Shown here: one piece after another, positions 64,000 to 64,000 of the stretch
Layout of the letters: each line of letters starts with the position of its first letter
How positions within the stretch are numbered: position 1 is the stretch's first letter
Source of the DNA: Sporocytophaga myxococcoides
GTDB taxonomy: Bacteria; Bacteroidota; Bacteroidia; Cytophagales; Cytophagaceae
Reading direction: 5' to 3'
Assembly (NCBI RefSeq): GCF_000775915.1
Contig: NZ_BBLT01000016.1
Coordinates: 1 to 64,000 of the forward strand
Length of the DNA stretch: 64,000 nt
Notes under the pieces: generated by a model
Told to the model about the DNA's origin: nothing
The model's input: the letters and a program-made list of their open reading frames with translations, nothing else
Database searches by the model: none
Program-made: the position numbers and the translations under genes

Positions 64000-64000
64000 T

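Overview
The window is AT-rich and looks chromosomal. It comes from a member of the Bacteroidota, most likely a cellulose-degrading Cytophagales close to Cytophaga or Sporocytophaga. That placement is my inference from four things. There is a type IX secretion cargo with a gliding-motility type C-terminal domain next to a PorP/SprF-like gene. There are two adjacent GH9 cellulase-type genes. There are many Bacteroidota-typical families (DUF4136, DCC plus TIGR01777, a SusC/CirA-style TonB receptor). Promoter-like sites fit the Bacteroidota pattern TTG, then TAnnTTTG 22-23 nt downstream. No rRNA, tRNA or intact transposase was seen.

Layout. 1-1670: end of a CRISPR array with 47-nt repeats, then cas2 and cas1 of type II kind on the minus strand; cas9 is not beside them. 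2087-5600: a small MscS-like channel, a tiny unknown gene behind a complex palindromic element, a gene-poor stretch and a SYLF protein. 5582-15155: a PorP/SprF-like gene, divergent from a 2681-residue surface protein built from 24 repeats of about 88 residues, plus a small lipoprotein. 15310-19745: a PIF1-like helicase, an OmpA-domain remnant, an outer-membrane barrel and a DUF4136 protein. 19880-26250: a glutamine/glutamate acid-resistance locus (gadB, gadC, a DUF2721 gene, a DcaP-like porin and an exported glutaminase). 26447-29403: a palindromic operator candidate, a histidine-rich lipoprotein and a TonB-dependent receptor, probably for metal uptake or handling.

29507-40365: mostly housekeeping and envelope genes (ASCH, TRIC channel, aspartate kinase, a Rieske-like lipoprotein without its histidine ligands, DUF4239, a second DUF4136, SDR, a GH3 NagZ-like lipoprotein, HAD, VOC) and a frameshifted DUF5995 gene. 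40549-45108: two GH9 proteins. 45415-47750: amine oxidase, CYTH and GNAT genes. 47963-54229: a TetR-TolC-adaptor-RND efflux operon with a clear operator at the regulator's promoter. 54485-61872: GrpB, a GbsR/MarR-DCC-TIGR01777 operon with an apparently leaderless promoter, a STAS-like protein, a frameshifted ceramidase-like membrane protein, DUF2459 and an NAD(P)-binding protein. 61988-64000: small unknown genes and the 3' part of a BRO-N antirepressor gene that runs off the right edge and hints at a prophage or other mobile region.

Between genes there are many strong hairpin terminators and two dispersed repeat families: an AAGTTGAAAGTT-type repeat, and a TTCAGGAGAGGG/TAGGGTGAGGT-type element. 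Three genes carry frameshifts of a single base, two of them in T-runs; they are either real decay or residual sequence errors.
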